From NCBI GenBank assembly GCA_001464955.1, contig LNEM01000030.1, positions 682,001 through 746,000 on the forward strand: a DNA stretch of 64,000 nucleotides. Direction: 5' to 3'. Positions 36,974 through 47,042 of this stretch are shown one piece after another; the first letter of the stretch is position 1; each line of letters begins with the position of its first letter. The translations under genes were made by a program, and so were the position numbers. This DNA comes from Rhizobiales bacterium Ga0077537 (GTDB lineage Bacteria > Pseudomonadota > Alphaproteobacteria > Rhizobiales > Hyphomicrobiaceae). The notes below the pieces were generated by a model. It made no database searches. It was given only the letters and a program-made list of their open reading frames with translations, and was not told the DNA's origin.

Positions 36974-38353
36974 CTAGAGGAGGATCAGGGTCGCGAGGCC
37001 GAGGAACGCGAAGAACCCTACCACATCGGTGACGGTGGTGACGAAAACGCCCGAGGCGACGGCCGGATCGAACCGGAACCGCTCGAGCGCGAGTGGAATG
37101 AGGATACCGGCCAGCGCCGCCGCCAGCAGGTTGAACATCATGGCCATTGCGATCACCAGCCCGAGTTTGCCGATTCCGAACCAGTACAGGACCACGGCCC
37201 CCATCAGCGCCCCGAAGATCACTCCGTTGATGAGGCCGACCGACGCCTCGCGCAGGATGACGCGTCGGGTATTCGAGGGGCCGAGGTCGCGCGTCGCAAG
37301 AGCGCGCACCGAGACGGCCATGGTCTGTGTGGCGGCGTTGCCGCCCATCGAGGCGACGATCGGCATCAGCACCGCGAGCGCCACCATCTGCTGGATGGAG
37401 GCGTCGAACAGCTGGATCACCGACGACGCGAGGAGCGCCGTTCCGAGATTGATGAAGAGCCACAGGAAGCGGCTCTTGACCGTCGGAATGACCGCGTCGG
37501 CGAGACTTTCGTCGCCGAGACCTGAAAGCCGCCGCAGATCCTCCTCCGTCTCCTCGCCGATGACTTCCACGACGTCGTCAACGGTGACCACGCCGACGAG
37601 GCGATCGTTGGCATCGACGACCGGGGCCGACTTGAGATCGTAGCGCTCGAATTGTCGCGCCATTTCTTCCTGGTCCGACGTCGCGAGCACGACGTGCCGG
37701 TCGGCATCCATGATCGAGCCGATGTTCACGTGCCGCTTGGATCTGAGCAGCCGCGAGAGATCGACGCTGCCGAGAACGCGATAGCTCGGATCGATGACGA
37801 AGATGTCGGAGAAGGTCTCGGGCAGATCTGCAGCCTCGCGCATGTGGTCGATCACCTGCCCGACGGTCCAGAACCTAGGCACCGCGACGAAATCCGTCTG
37901 CATCAGACGGCCGGCCGTCTCCTCCGGATACTCGAGGTTTTTCTCGAGCGCGGCGCGGTCGCTTGAGGGCATTTGTGAGAGAACGTCGCGCTGGTCGGCC
38001 TCCTCGAGGCCTTCCATCACGTAGGCGGCATCGTCGGTGTCGAGGGCCGTTACGATCCGCGCCAGGACGTCGTTCGGCAGGTCCTCCGACAGCTGGTCGC
38101 GGACGCTCGGATCGAGTTCCGAGAGCACTTCCGGGTTGAATTCGCTCCCGAGCAGCTCGACCAGCCGGACGCGTTGCGCCGGCTCGAGAAGCTCCATCAG
38201 GTCCGCGAGATCTGGCGCCTTGAGTGCGCGCGAGAGAGTGCGCACGGCGTCGGCATTGTTCTCATCGAGACGAGTACTCAGCTCAGCGACCGTGAGTGGC
38301 GTCGGTTCCTTCGACCGCTCGTCGTCGGTGTCGTCTGAGGTCGGCTGTTGCAT
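36974..38353 (-). CDS. mgtE: Magnesium transporter MgtE
   Basis: 459 residues. The cytosolic N-domain has the repeated helical superhelix (LMELLEPAQRVRLVELL, EEADQRDVLSQM), two CBS domains occupy about 145-265 (the second with VVDANDRLVGVVTVDDVV), and the C-terminal domain has five transmembrane helices with the PIVASMGGNAATQ motif of the Mg2+ pore. The transporter imports Mg2+ under control of intracellular Mg2+ bound to the cytosolic part. I see no convincing riboswitch upstream. Confidence 0.95.
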   Translation of the reverse strand: MQQPTSDDTDDERSKEPTPLTVAELSTRLDENNADAVRTLSRALKAPDLADLMELLEPAQRVRLVELLGSEFNPEVLSELDPSVRDQLSEDLPNDVLARIVTALDTDDAAYVMEGLEEADQRDVLSQMPSSDRAALEKNLEYPEETAGRLMQTDFVAVPRFWTVGQVIDHMREAADLPETFSDIFVIDPSYRVLGSVDLSRLLRSKRHVNIGSIMDADRHVVLATSDQEEMARQFERYDLKSAPVVDANDRLVGVVTVDDVVEVIGEETEEDLRRLSGLGDESLADAVIPTVKSRFLWLFINLGTALLASSVIQLFDASIQQMVALAVLMPIVASMGGNAATQTMAVSVRALATRDLGPSNTRRVILREASVGLINGVIFGALMGAVVLYWFGIGKLGLVIAMAMMFNLLAAALAGILIPLALERFRFDPAVASGVFVTTVTDVVGFFAFLGLATLILL

Positions 38354-38612
38354 GCGGGCCGCAGTCCTCGATAGGTCGTTGGGAAGACTGCCGAATTGCG
38401 ACTACGGTGCATCCGGCGACGAGCCGGCGTCGCCCGAACCAAAGCAACGTGTTGGTCCAGGCGCGCCCGACCGCAGCATGTCGCATGTTGCCACAATCGA
38501 TTTCCAGTATTTTCACGTCGGGCTGCGTGTGCGTCAAAGCCCGGTCAGGGGCGACGATGGGGCCGTCGGCGGCGATCTGTCGAGGGACGTCGCAGGGATA
38601 GGGTGATCTGAG

Positions 38613-39626
38613 ATGCGCACGAGAATGTTCGCCGCGATGCTTGGTGCATTGGCATGGTCGCTCGTGCCGCTCGAGGCGGCGGCCCAGTGCGGCCAGGGTG
38701 CCATCGGCACGTCGCGGCAGATCGAGATCGACACCACCGGGGGGCCGCGGTTCGGCCAGGTCCAGTACCCCGGAAACGACATCCTCCGTCCGGGCGAGGT
38801 GGTGCTGACGTTCGACGACGGCCCTCACAAGCAGTTGACTCCCACCATCCTGTCGATCCTCGACCAGCATTGTGCCAAGGCCACCTTCTTCATGGTGGGA
38901 CAGCGGGCGATGGGCTACTCGGACCTCGTGCGCGAAGTGGCGCGCCGCGGCCATACCGTTGCGACGCACACCTGGTCGCACAAGAATTTGAAGGCGCTGT
39001 CGGCAGATGCGGCCGCCGCCGAGATCGAGTTGGGCATCAGTGCCATTCAGAAATCGCTCGGCGCCCCGGCGGCCCCGTTCTTCCGCTTTCCGTATCTGAG
39101 CGATCCGGCGCATGCGCAGGCGCACCTTCGGTCGCGCAACACCGCGATGTTCTCGATCGACGTCGACTCCCACGATTTCCGCACGCGGAGCCCGACCGTC
39201 GTCATGCGCAACGTGATGAAGCAACTCAACGCGAAAGGGCGCGGCATCATTCTGTTTCACGACATCCAGCCGTCGACGGCGGGTGCGCTCGGCGCGCTGC
39301 TCACCGACATGAAGGCCGCCGGCTACTCCGTCGTGCATCTCGTCCCGCGCCGCCCACAGGTGACGCTGGCCGATTTCGACCGTCGCGTGGGAACCCCATC
39401 GAGGGGCGTGGTGGCGGCCGGCTTGGCCGTGCCCCAGCGGTCCATCGTGGCGCCCGCCTGGGAGCAGCGGGTGGCCGTGTCGCAGACCGGGCCGTCGGCC
39501 ATCCAGGCCAACCGGATTGCACCCGTGCCATCGGCGGCCGCTGCCCCTGCGCCGCCGCCGGTCGAGCGTCCGGCGCGCGTGAACCAGGGTGACGACTGGC
39601 GCTCGAACGTGTTTCGCGGATGGTGA
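38613..39626 (+). CDS. Exported polysaccharide deacetylase
   Basis: 337 residues. Signal peptide about 1-24 (ending EAAAQ). The NodB-homology domain has motif 1 TFDDGP (66-71, catalytic Asp and metal Asp), motif 2 HTWSH (119-123, zinc histidines), FFRFPYLS as motif 3 and ILFHDI as motif 5. It should remove acetyl groups from a cell-wall or surface polysaccharide in the periplasm. The C-terminal 80 residues are Pro/Ala-rich and disordered. Confidence 0.88.
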   Translation: MRTRMFAAMLGALAWSLVPLEAAAQCGQGAIGTSRQIEIDTTGGPRFGQVQYPGNDILRPGEVVLTFDDGPHKQLTPTILSILDQHCAKATFFMVGQRAMGYSDLVREVARRGHTVATHTWSHKNLKALSADAAAAEIELGISAIQKSLGAPAAPFFRFPYLSDPAHAQAHLRSRNTAMFSIDVDSHDFRTRSPTVVMRNVMKQLNAKGRGIILFHDIQPSTAGALGALLTDMKAAGYSVVHLVPRRPQVTLADFDRRVGTPSRGVVAAGLAVPQRSIVAPAWEQRVAVSQTGPSAIQANRIAPVPSAAAAPAPPPVERPARVNQGDDWRSNVFRGW

Positions 39627-39757
39627 CCCCATCTCGGCATCGTGGTGACCTGATCCGGGCGTCGAATGCGCCGTTTCGCGCCAGGCCTTAACGATCTGTT
39701 TGCTCTGCTGGTGTGAGATGGGGCCGTTCAGTCCCCTCATCTGACTGGCCGTGCACC

Positions 39758-40099
39758 ATGTCGCTCGAACGCATTCTCGGAACGCTGCTCTTCCTGTCGG
39801 GCAGTGCCGTCGTCGTCGCCGTTGCGCTCTCGGGCGGCGGCCTGACGCTGGGAAGCACCGCGGCAACGGCGACCCAAAGCCCGACCGGCTTCGGCAGGCT
39901 GATCGCCGATTTCGTCCCGATCTCGGGATCGGGCAGCTTCCTCGCCGGTCTCCTCCTCGGTTGGGTACTGCACTGGTTCTATGCCCTCCCGTGGGGCGAT
40001 GTGCCCCGCGCCATCGCCAACTGGCTGCTCGGATGGCGCCGGTCCGTCGGCATGTTCGGATTGGCCATGGCTTGCATCGCGGTATTGATGCTGTACTGA
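39758..40099 (+). CDS. Small membrane protein of unknown function
   Basis: About 113 residues with three likely transmembrane helices (around 5-24, 50-68 and 93-112), joined by a Ser/Thr/Gly-rich segment and a Trp-rich loop. No family is recognised. The ATG at 39758 is chosen; the longer frame from 39713 adds polar residues. It precedes phoR by 115 bases on the same strand, with no visible functional link. Confidence 0.6.
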   Translation: MSLERILGTLLFLSGSAVVVAVALSGGGLTLGSTAATATQSPTGFGRLIADFVPISGSGSFLAGLLLGWVLHWFYALPWGDVPRAIANWLLGWRRSVGMFGLAMACIAVLMLY

Positions 40100-40214
40100 C
40101 GTTGGAACGCGCCGCGCGCGGGTCATGCAGTTGGCATACGGGCCACTTAAGCCATAACGCCGAGACGGTCGCCGGCGCGCGCCGCCCGTCCGAGTGGAGC
40201 CGGAGTGCGACGCC

Positions 40215-41531
40215 ATGCCAACACCTGCCCCACGACCGTTCCTGGAACGCTTGCCGGGTTCGGGTCGCAGTCTCGGGGCGATCGCTGCCGGAGTGGCGGC
40301 TCTGGCGGGTGGTCTGGCGGCGTTCGGGGGCGACGTCTTGATGGTCGTGGCCGCTCTTGCGGGCGCAGCAGCGGGTTTCGTTGCCGGCGAGATCTGGCGC
40401 GGCACGGCGGGACCGGAAACCGACGCGACCCCGCCGTCACCGATTGAGCTGCCTCCCGTCCGAGCCCCGAGGCCCGTGCCTTCGCGCGCCCCTGAATTGA
40501 CGGCTCAAAGCCTTATGGATGCGCTTCCGGTGCCCACGATCATCGTCGACGAAACCTTCGTCGTGCGCCACGCAAATCGTCCCGCTCGCGACGTATTCAT
40601 GGCTCTCCGCGAGGGCGGACCGATCGCTCTGGCGACACGGGCCCCGGAGTTTGCGCGGGCCATCGAAGCGGTGCTGACGGACGGCAAGACGGAGCGGGTC
40701 CTTTTGCACGAGCGCGTTCCCGTCGAGCGACGGTTGGACGCGTCTCTATCGCCACTCGAAGCAGACGGAGGGGGTGTCGGCGCGGTTCTGATCGTCTTGC
40801 ACGACAATTCCGAGCGCGACCGGCTGGCCCAGATGCGCGCCGATTTCATTGCCCACGCGAGCCACGAATTGCGCACGCCTCTCGCCGCCCTCCGCGGCTT
40901 TATCGAGACGTTGCAGGGCCCCGCCCGCAACGATGCCGTGGCCAGGGAGCGTTTCCTCGGCATCATGGGGTCCGAATCGCAACGGATGTCCCGCCTCCTC
41001 GACGATCTCTTGTCGCTGAGCCGGGTCGAGATGCGGGCGCATCTGCCGCCGACCGGCGAGGTGGAAATCGTGGAGACGGTACGCGAGGTGATCGAGAGCC
41101 TTGCCCAGATCGCGAAGGCCCAGGGCACTGAAGTGACGCTCGATGCGGCCGTGGGCAATCGCATGATCCGCGGCGACCACGACGAAATCGTGCAGGTCTT
41201 CGTCAATCTGATCCAGAACGCGATCAAGTACGGCAACAAGGGCGGCCATGTGCGCGTCACGGTCTCGGACATCCGTTCCGGAGCGTCGGCCTGGGTTCGG
41301 GTGGCCGTGACGGACGACGGCCCGGGCATCGCCGAGGAGCATATTCCCCGCCTCGTGGAGAGATTCTATCGGGTCGATGACAAGTCGAGCCGCGAAAAAG
41401 GCGGCACCGGGCTGGGTCTGGCCATCGTCAAACATGTCGTGACACGCCATCAGGGCGAGCTGCGGATCGACTCGCGGCTCGGCGTCGGCTCCACCTTCGC
41501 CGTCGAGTTTCCGCTGGATGAATCAAAATAA
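40215..41531 (+). CDS. phoR: Phosphate regulon sensor kinase PhoR
   Basis: About 438 residues. One or two hydrophobic segments near the N-terminus (about 20-65), a PAS domain (ALPVPTIIVDETFVVRHAN), the H-box FIAHASHELRTPLAALRGFIE with the phospho-acceptor His, and an HATPase domain with N-box NLIQNAIKYG, G1 DDGPGIAEEH and G2 GGTGLGLAIVKH. It is followed by phoU and phoB, which identifies it as PhoR. In most relatives pstSCAB lies between phoR and phoU; here it is missing. Confidence 0.92.
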   Translation: MPTPAPRPFLERLPGSGRSLGAIAAGVAALAGGLAAFGGDVLMVVAALAGAAAGFVAGEIWRGTAGPETDATPPSPIELPPVRAPRPVPSRAPELTAQSLMDALPVPTIIVDETFVVRHANRPARDVFMALREGGPIALATRAPEFARAIEAVLTDGKTERVLLHERVPVERRLDASLSPLEADGGGVGAVLIVLHDNSERDRLAQMRADFIAHASHELRTPLAALRGFIETLQGPARNDAVARERFLGIMGSESQRMSRLLDDLLSLSRVEMRAHLPPTGEVEIVETVREVIESLAQIAKAQGTEVTLDAAVGNRMIRGDHDEIVQVFVNLIQNAIKYGNKGGHVRVTVSDIRSGASAWVRVAVTDDGPGIAEEHIPRLVERFYRVDDKSSREKGGTGLGLAIVKHVVTRHQGELRIDSRLGVGSTFAVEFPLDESK

Positions 41532-41637
41532 GATATAAAAATCAAACGATTGAAATGTCACAATTCGGTTGTGTCGAATGACTAGAACGTGGCTACGGAT
41601 TTCGCCGTCGCGACGTTCGCCTGCAGAGGGACCCCTC
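41532..41637 (+). promoter_or_regulatory. AT-rich phoR-phoU spacer, probable promoter
   Basis: This 106-base gap is clearly AT-rich for the first 45 bases. It contains a small perfect hairpin CACAA-TTCGG-TTGTG at 41559-41573. No canonical Pho box (7-bp repeats spaced by 4) can be built from the TGTC half-sites present. It may carry a promoter for phoUB or mark where the pst genes were lost. Confidence 0.4.
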
Positions 41638-42360
41638 ATGGAGCATACCGTCAAGTCGTACGAGGCCGAGTTGGTGCAGCTTGACCAGAAGCTGTCCCAG
41701 ATGGGGGGCCTGGTCGAACGGCTTCTCGGGGATGCATTCGCGTCGCTCGAGCGCCGCGATCCCCGTCTCGCCTCCGAGGCGATCGCGGCCGACCAGGCCA
41801 TCGACTCGCTCCAGAAGGAGATCGAGGAGCTGGCGATCAGCATGATCGCGCGCCGACAGCCGATGGCGGGGGATCTGCGTCTGATCGTGTCCACTTTGAA
41901 AGTGGCGGGCGATCTCGAGCGTATTGGCGACCTCGCAAAGAACATCGCCAAGCGTTCGCTGGCGGTCGCCTCCGAATCTCGCCCGCAGTCGTTGATCCTC
42001 GGGCTTCGCCACATGGCCGAATTGGCGATGAGGAGCCTCAAGAACGTCCTCGACGCCTACATGACCCGCGATGACGAGAAGGCGCTCAAGGTCTGGCGCG
42101 CCGACACGGACATCGACGCGCTCTACAATTCCGTGTTCCGCGAGCTCCTGACCTACATGATGGAAGACCCGCGCAACATCGGCCTCTGCACGCACCTTCT
42201 GTTCGGCGCAAAGAACATCGAGCGCATCGGCGATCACGCCACGAACATCGCCGAGACCATCCACTACATGGTGCGCGGCAAGCCGTTGGTCGATGACCGC
42301 CCGAAGGGTGACAAGACCAGTGTGACGTTGATCGACAACGATCCCGGTGAGCGCAACTGA
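41638..42360 (+). CDS. phoU: Phosphate signalling protein PhoU
   Basis: 240 residues, all helical with two tandem PhoU repeats. Each repeat has the metal-binding E/DxxxD signature: RLIVSTLKVAGDLERIGDLAKNIA in the first, and THLLFGAKNIERIGDHATNIAE in the second. It links the Pst transporter to PhoR and represses the regulon when phosphate is ample. The ATG at 41638 has an AGAGGG ribosome site. Confidence 0.95.
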   Translation: MEHTVKSYEAELVQLDQKLSQMGGLVERLLGDAFASLERRDPRLASEAIAADQAIDSLQKEIEELAISMIARRQPMAGDLRLIVSTLKVAGDLERIGDLAKNIAKRSLAVASESRPQSLILGLRHMAELAMRSLKNVLDAYMTRDDEKALKVWRADTDIDALYNSVFRELLTYMMEDPRNIGLCTHLLFGAKNIERIGDHATNIAETIHYMVRGKPLVDDRPKGDKTSVTLIDNDPGERN

Positions 42361-42371
42361 GGGCTTTCGGC

Positions 42372-43073
42372 ATGGCGGCGCGGGTACTTATCGTCGAGGA
42401 CGACGAGGCGCTCATCACGCTTCTGAGCTACAATCTCGAGGCGGAAGGGTATTCCATCCATGTCGCTCGGACAGGAGAAGAGGCGCGGATCGCCCTCGAC
42501 GAGGACCCCTTCGATCTCATGATACTCGATTGGATGCTCCCGCACGGGGCCTCGGGCATAGAGATCTGCCGCCAGGTCCGCGCGAAACCCGAGACCAAGG
42601 CGCTGCCGGTGATCATGCTGACGGCGCGCGGCGAGGAATCGGACCGCATCCGCGGTCTGACGACGGGCGCCGACGACTATGTCGTGAAGCCGTTTTCCGT
42701 GGCCGAGTTGTCGGCCCGCGTCGAGGCTTTGCTCCGGCGGTCTTCGCCGGAGCGGATCGCGAACGAGATCCAGGTTGGCGCTGTCCGTCTTGACCGCAAT
42801 GCCCATCGCGTGACGCGAAATGGCCGCGAAGTTCGGCTCGGGCCGACCGAGTATCGGCTGCTCGAGGTGTTCCTTGAAAGCGCGGGCCGTGTCCTGTCCC
42901 GCCCGCAGCTTCTCGATGCGGTGTGGGGCCGCGACGGCGAGATCGACGAGCGCACGGTCGACGTGCACGTCGGTCGGCTGCGGAAAGCCCTGATCCGGGG
43001 CAACGAAAGCGATCCCATCCGGACCGTCCGCGGTGCGGGCTATGTCCTCGAGAAAGACCAGTCTCTGGTCTAG
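42372..43073 (+). CDS. phoB: Phosphate regulon response regulator PhoB
   Basis: 233 residues, OmpR/PhoB type. The receiver has the acidic pocket (VEDDEAL), phospho-acceptor Asp in LMILDWMLP, Thr in MLTARGEE and Lys in DDYVVKPF. The winged-helix domain ends with VDVHVGRLRKAL and TVRGAGYVL. It starts 11 bases after phoU and ends 28 bases before the convergent recQ. Confidence 0.96.
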   Translation: MAARVLIVEDDEALITLLSYNLEAEGYSIHVARTGEEARIALDEDPFDLMILDWMLPHGASGIEICRQVRAKPETKALPVIMLTARGEESDRIRGLTTGADDYVVKPFSVAELSARVEALLRRSSPERIANEIQVGAVRLDRNAHRVTRNGREVRLGPTEYRLLEVFLESAGRVLSRPQLLDAVWGRDGEIDERTVDVHVGRLRKALIRGNESDPIRTVRGAGYVLEKDQSLV

Positions 43074-43101
43074 GCGGCTTCGTAATCCGGCCTCGCGAGC
43101 C

Positions 43102-45309
43102 TCAGGCGATCTCCGCCAACAGGCACTTGAGAACGCCGTAGTCGTATTGGCCATCGAGAGCCGCATGCGCCGGCCCGAGCCGTCCGCTGTCCACGGTGCC
43201 GAGACGCTCGAACACCGCGAGGATCTCGTCCACGTCCGCCTCGTCGAGCCCGATGACGTCGCGCGCCTCCACGAGCCCGGCCTCGATCGCTTCCGCGAAA
43301 TGCCCGAGCACCGTCGACACGTCGATCCCGCGACGTGTCGCGATAGCCGCCGCATCGAGCCCTTCGAGGTGCAGCGCGAGCGTCTGGTTGATGGTCCCGG
43401 AGAGGCGGTTGGCGAGCATCGGATGCTTGCGGAACTGGCCGATGGTCTCGAGGAACGCGGCGCCATAGCGCGCGATCTTGCGGGCGCCGAGCCCGATGAT
43501 GTCGCCGAGTTCGGCCTCGCTCTGTGGTCGCTTCGCGGCCAGTTCGGCGAGCGTCCGGTCGTGGCAGATCACGTACGGCGGAAGGTTCGCCTCGCTGGCG
43601 AGCCGCAGCCTGAGTGATTTCAACGCCTGGAACACGGCCTGATCGCCATCGGGCACTCTCAGCGTAGCGCTGCTGCCAGCCCGTTCGCTGCGCCCCTTGC
43701 GGCCGCTGTCCTGCTGCGCGAGGGCAGCCTTGCGCATCCGGAAGGTCGTCTCGCCGCGCAAGAGAGGGCGTGCGGCCTCCGTCAGTGCGAGTGAGCCATG
43801 TCCCTCGTCGTCGACCGTCAGATAGCCGTTCGAAACGAGCTGCCGGAACAGCGATCGCCAATCGGCCTGCGCGATGTCGCTGCCGCACCCGAATACGGAG
43901 AGTTTGTCGTGGCCGTTGCGGCCGATGCGCTCGTCGACTTTGCCCGTCAGCACGTCCGTCACATAGCCGAAGCCGAAACGCTGGCCTGTCCGGTAGACCG
44001 CCGACAGCGCCTTCCGCGCCAGTTCGGTCGCATCGATCGTCGCCGGCGGCGTAAGGCAGTTGTCGCAGTTGCCACAGGGTTCGGCGCGGGCTTCCCCGAA
44101 ATAGGCGAGCAGCGCCTGCCGGCGGCAACCCACCATCTCCGCGAGCCCGATCAGCGCGTCGAGCTTCTGCCGTTGCACCGCCTTGTGCGCCTCGTTCGCC
44201 TCCGACTGCGCGAGCCATTGCCGTTGCGTGACGATGTCTTGCAGCCCGTAGGCCATCCATGCGTTGGCGGGTTCGCCGTCACGCCCTGCGCGGCCGGTTT
44301 CCTGATAGTAGGCCTCGATCGACTTCGGCAGGTTGAGATGAGCGACGAAGCGCACGTCCGGCTTGTCGATCCCCATGCCGAAGGCGATGGTGGCGACGAC
44401 GATCAGCCCCTCTTCCTTGAGGAAGCGCTGCTGCGCGACCCGCCGCTCGTCCGCGCCCATGCCGCCATGGTAGGCGACGGCTTGCCGCCCCTTGCGCCCG
44501 AGCCACTGGGCCGTCTCCTCGACCGATTTGCGCGTCAGGCAATAGACGACGCCTGAATCTGTCGCGTGCTCGGACGAAATGAACTGCCAGAGCCGTTCGC
44601 GGGCACCCATCGAGCCCATCTCGGCGATGGTGTAGCGGATGTTAGGGCGATCGAAGCTCGACACGAAGCGCTGCGCGCCGTCGAGCCTGAGTTCATGCGC
44701 GATCTCCTCCCGCGTCCGCTGATCGGCCGTCGCTGTCAGCGCGATGCGCGGCACAGTCGGAAAGCGATCGGCCAGCAGGCCGAGGCGTCGGTATTCCGGC
44801 CGGAAGTCGTGGCCCCATTGCGAAACGCAATGCGCCTCGTCGATGGCGATAACCGAAAGGTTCGCCTTGGCGAGCATGTCGAGCGTGCGGTCCTGGACGA
44901 GCCGCTCCGGCGCGACATAGAGGAGATCGAGGTCCCCGCTCGCGAGCGCGCTCTCGACGTCGCGCTGGGCCTTCCACTCGAGCGAGGAGTTGAGGAACGC
45001 CGCCCGCACACCGACTTCCTTCAGGGCGTCGACCTGATCCTGCATGAGCGCGATGAGCGGCGACACGACGATGCCGATCCCGGGTCTGACGAGCGCCGGG
45101 ATCTGGTAGCAGAGCGACTTGCCGCCACCCGTCGGCATCAGGACGAGGGCGTCGCGTCCGGCCAGCAGCGTCTCGATGATGGCCGCCTGCTCGAGCCGGA
45201 ACTTCTTGTACCCGAACACGCGCTCGAGCGTGTCGACGGCGTCGGCCATCGAGCCCGTTTTGGCGGTGCTGTGCTGGATCGCAAGAGCGGTCGCGCGGCG
45301 AGGGGCCAT
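43102..45309 (-). CDS. recQ: ATP-dependent DNA helicase RecQ
   Basis: About 735 residues. Superfamily 2 helicase motifs are present: Walker [34 protein letters not shown] (motif II and the aromatic loop), and the C-terminal helicase domain including [12 protein letters not shown] (motif VI). The RQC zinc-binding cysteines (CRRQ, CGNCDNC) follow, then an HRDC domain ([21 protein letters not shown]) and a further C-terminal helical domain. It works in recombination and fork repair. Starts at 45309 or 45249 are possible. Confidence 0.95.
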   Translation of the reverse strand: MAPRRATALAIQHSTAKTGSMADAVDTLERVFGYKKFRLEQAAIIETLLAGRDALVLMPTGGGKSLCYQIPALVRPGIGIVVSPLIALMQDQVDALKEVGVRAAFLNSSLEWKAQRDVESALASGDLDLLYVAPERLVQDRTLDMLAKANLSVIAIDEAHCVSQWGHDFRPEYRRLGLLADRFPTVPRIALTATADQRTREEIAHELRLDGAQRFVSSFDRPNIRYTIAEMGSMGARERLWQFISSEHATDSGVVYCLTRKSVEETAQWLGRKGRQAVAYHGGMGADERRVAQQRFLKEEGLIVVATIAFGMGIDKPDVRFVAHLNLPKSIEAYYQETGRAGRDGEPANAWMAYGLQDIVTQRQWLAQSEANEAHKAVQRQKLDALIGLAEMVGCRRQALLAYFGEARAEPCGNCDNCLTPPATIDATELARKALSAVYRTGQRFGFGYVTDVLTGKVDERIGRNGHDKLSVFGCGSDIAQADWRSLFRQLVSNGYLTVDDEGHGSLALTEAARPLLRGETTFRMRKAALAQQDSGRKGRSERAGSSATLRVPDGDQAVFQALKSLRLRLASEANLPPYVICHDRTLAELAAKRPQSEAELGDIIGLGARKIARYGAAFLETIGQFRKHPMLANRLSGTINQTLALHLEGLDAAAIATRRGIDVSTVLGHFAEAIEAGLVEARDVIGLDEADVDEILAVFERLGTVDSGRLGPAHAALDGQYDYGVLKCLLAEIA

Positions 45310-45429
45310 GACGGTCCGGGGCTGAAGCGGCAGAAGGGATCGACCGCCGACACTAGGGTGATTCGCGACCCACACCGTGACGCCGGGGCACAACAGTCGT
45401 GGACAGTTCCAAATGCGCCGCCCGCAGCG

Positions 45430-46068
45430 CTAGGCCGTCGGCGTTTCCCGGGGCTCCGTCTCGCGCATGGCGGGCCGGCGGGAGAACTCGGCGTACCATT
45501 CGGCGATGCGCGGCCGGCCCGGCCGGAAATCAAAGAGCCACTCGCGCCAGTCCTGATAGCCGAGCGCAACTCCGGCCGTGATCTGGGCGAGATCGACATC
45601 GCCAGCGAGGTGGCCGACATCCGCCTCGAGCGCATCGAGGCAGCGGACGATGCGCTCACGCTGCTTCGCGAGGAAGCTCTCCGATCGCACATCCACCGGG
45701 CGGAGCATCTCGGCCCGCATGGCGATCTGTGCTTCCAGAATGCCGTCGGCAACGGCGTAGATCGACCACATGCGCCAGCGGGCGGTGTGGTCGGCCGGGA
45801 TCAGACTCTTCGGTCGGGCAACCTCGTCGAGATGCAGGCAGATCAGCGTGGAATCACCGAGCGGAATGCCCTCGTCCGTGACCAGCGTCGGAATGCGCGC
45901 CACCGGGTTGGCCTCGGCGAGCCCTGGCGTGAAAGCTGGCGTCCGGTAGCCCCAGTCGAGCGTCCAGGTGGTCGGCCGGATCTCGATCCGGTCCCACAGT
46001 CCGAGTTCGCGGGCCGCGATCGAGACTTTCCGGGTAAAGGGCGAGGCAGGCGTCCAGAAAAGCTGCAT
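45430..46068 (-). CDS. Glutathione S-transferase family protein
   Basis: About 212 residues. N-terminal thioredoxin fold begins MQLFWTPASPFTRKVSIAA, with a Ser in the active-site region, followed by ARIPTLV (cis-Pro) and the GDSTLICLHLDEV helix. The C-terminal domain has DLAQITAGVALGY, corresponding to the GST N-capping box. The ATG at 46068 is chosen. It is divergent from the dehydratase-redox operon, sharing a 113-base promoter gap, so co-regulation is possible. Confidence 0.8.
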   Translation of the reverse strand: MQLFWTPASPFTRKVSIAARELGLWDRIEIRPTTWTLDWGYRTPAFTPGLAEANPVARIPTLVTDEGIPLGDSTLICLHLDEVARPKSLIPADHTARWRMWSIYAVADGILEAQIAMRAEMLRPVDVRSESFLAKQRERIVRCLDALEADVGHLAGDVDLAQITAGVALGYQDWREWLFDFRPGRPRIAEWYAEFSRRPAMRETEPRETPTA

Positions 46069-46181
46069 GGCGGGGTCCGGCGGTTCGGGGAGGGGGCGAT
46101 CGTCGGCGACGGCCGACTTGACGGAGCGCCATTGTCGCCGGATCGTTCGTCCGAGGAAACCCCGAACCGAAGGCTCGAGCA

Positions 46182-47042
46182 ATGCACATCGACGTCGAGG
46201 CCCTGCGCCGGCACATCGGCGCCCGCATGGAGGAGCACGACACGGCGACGGCAGCCCCGCTCGCCATGATCGCCGCTACGTTCGATCGCCCCGAGCGCGC
46301 GCCCTCGCACGGTGAGCCCATCCCGCCCGGCTGGCACATCGGCTATTTCCTGAACATGGCCCCGCAGGCGTCACTCGCGGTGGATGGCCTGCCGGCATCG
46401 AGCGGCGTGCTGCCGAAGATCCCGCTGCCCCGTCGCATGTATGCCGGCTGCCGCCTGACGTTCCATGACGACATTCGCGTCGGGGAGAAGCTCGTCCGCG
46501 AGACAACGCTCACCGATTTGCAGGCCCGCGAGGGCAGCACGGGGACCCTGATCTTCACCACCCAGACCCGCCGCATCTCGACGCCGCGCGGCCTCGCCGT
46601 CACCGAGGATTACGAGACGGCCTTCCGGGAGGAGGTGAAGGAGGGCGCGAAGAGCGGCATCCCGAAACGCGAGGAGCCGCCCGCCGGCCTCGTCTGGCGG
46701 AAGACGGTGCACACCACGCCGGTTTCGCTGTTCCGCTTTTCCGCGATCACCTTCAACCCGCATCGCATACACTACGACACGCCCTACGCGACCGGCGTCG
46801 AAGGCTACCCCGGGCTGGTGGTGCACGGCCCCTATTCGCAGCATTGCCTCATTGATTTCCTCCGCGACAACAACCCCGGAAGAAGCCTCGCGACCTTCCG
46901 CATGCGGGCCCGCGCGCCTCTGTTCGACAACGAGCCGTTCGAACTCGTCGGCCGCCCCGGCGAGGACGGCAACAGCGCCGAGGCCTGGGCCGTGACCCCG
47001 CAAGGCACCGTGGCGATGCAAGTGACGGCGACATTCCGATGA
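46182..47042 (+). CDS. FAS1-like/HTD2-type dehydratase (MaoC superfamily)
   Basis: 286 residues with two hot-dog units. The N-terminal unit has PPGWHIGYFLNMAPQASL and PRRMYAGCRLTFHDDI; the C-terminal unit carries FRFSAITFNPHRIHYDTPYA, the catalytic segment shared by HTD2 dehydratases and mesaconyl-C4-CoA hydratases, and a typical GLVVHGPYSQ motif. It probably hydrates or dehydrates an acyl-CoA intermediate. Its stop overlaps the next gene by four bases (ATGA), so it is the first gene of the operon with the selenoprotein. The true substrate is unknown. Confidence 0.8.
   Translation: MHIDVEALRRHIGARMEEHDTATAAPLAMIAATFDRPERAPSHGEPIPPGWHIGYFLNMAPQASLAVDGLPASSGVLPKIPLPRRMYAGCRLTFHDDIRVGEKLVRETTLTDLQAREGSTGTLIFTTQTRRISTPRGLAVTEDYETAFREEVKEGAKSGIPKREEPPAGLVWRKTVHTTPVSLFRFSAITFNPHRIHYDTPYATGVEGYPGLVVHGPYSQHCLIDFLRDNNPGRSLATFRMRARAPLFDNEPFELVGRPGEDGNSAEAWAVTPQGTVAMQVTATFR

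Noticed and set aside
38354-38612. Mg2+ riboswitch in front of mgtE
   Set aside because: The 259-base divergent gap shows no recognisable M-box core or terminator/antiterminator pair.
41556-41576. Pho box upstream of phoU
   Set aside because: The TGTC half-sites are spaced 16 bases apart instead of 11, and one is degenerate, so the consensus cannot be built.
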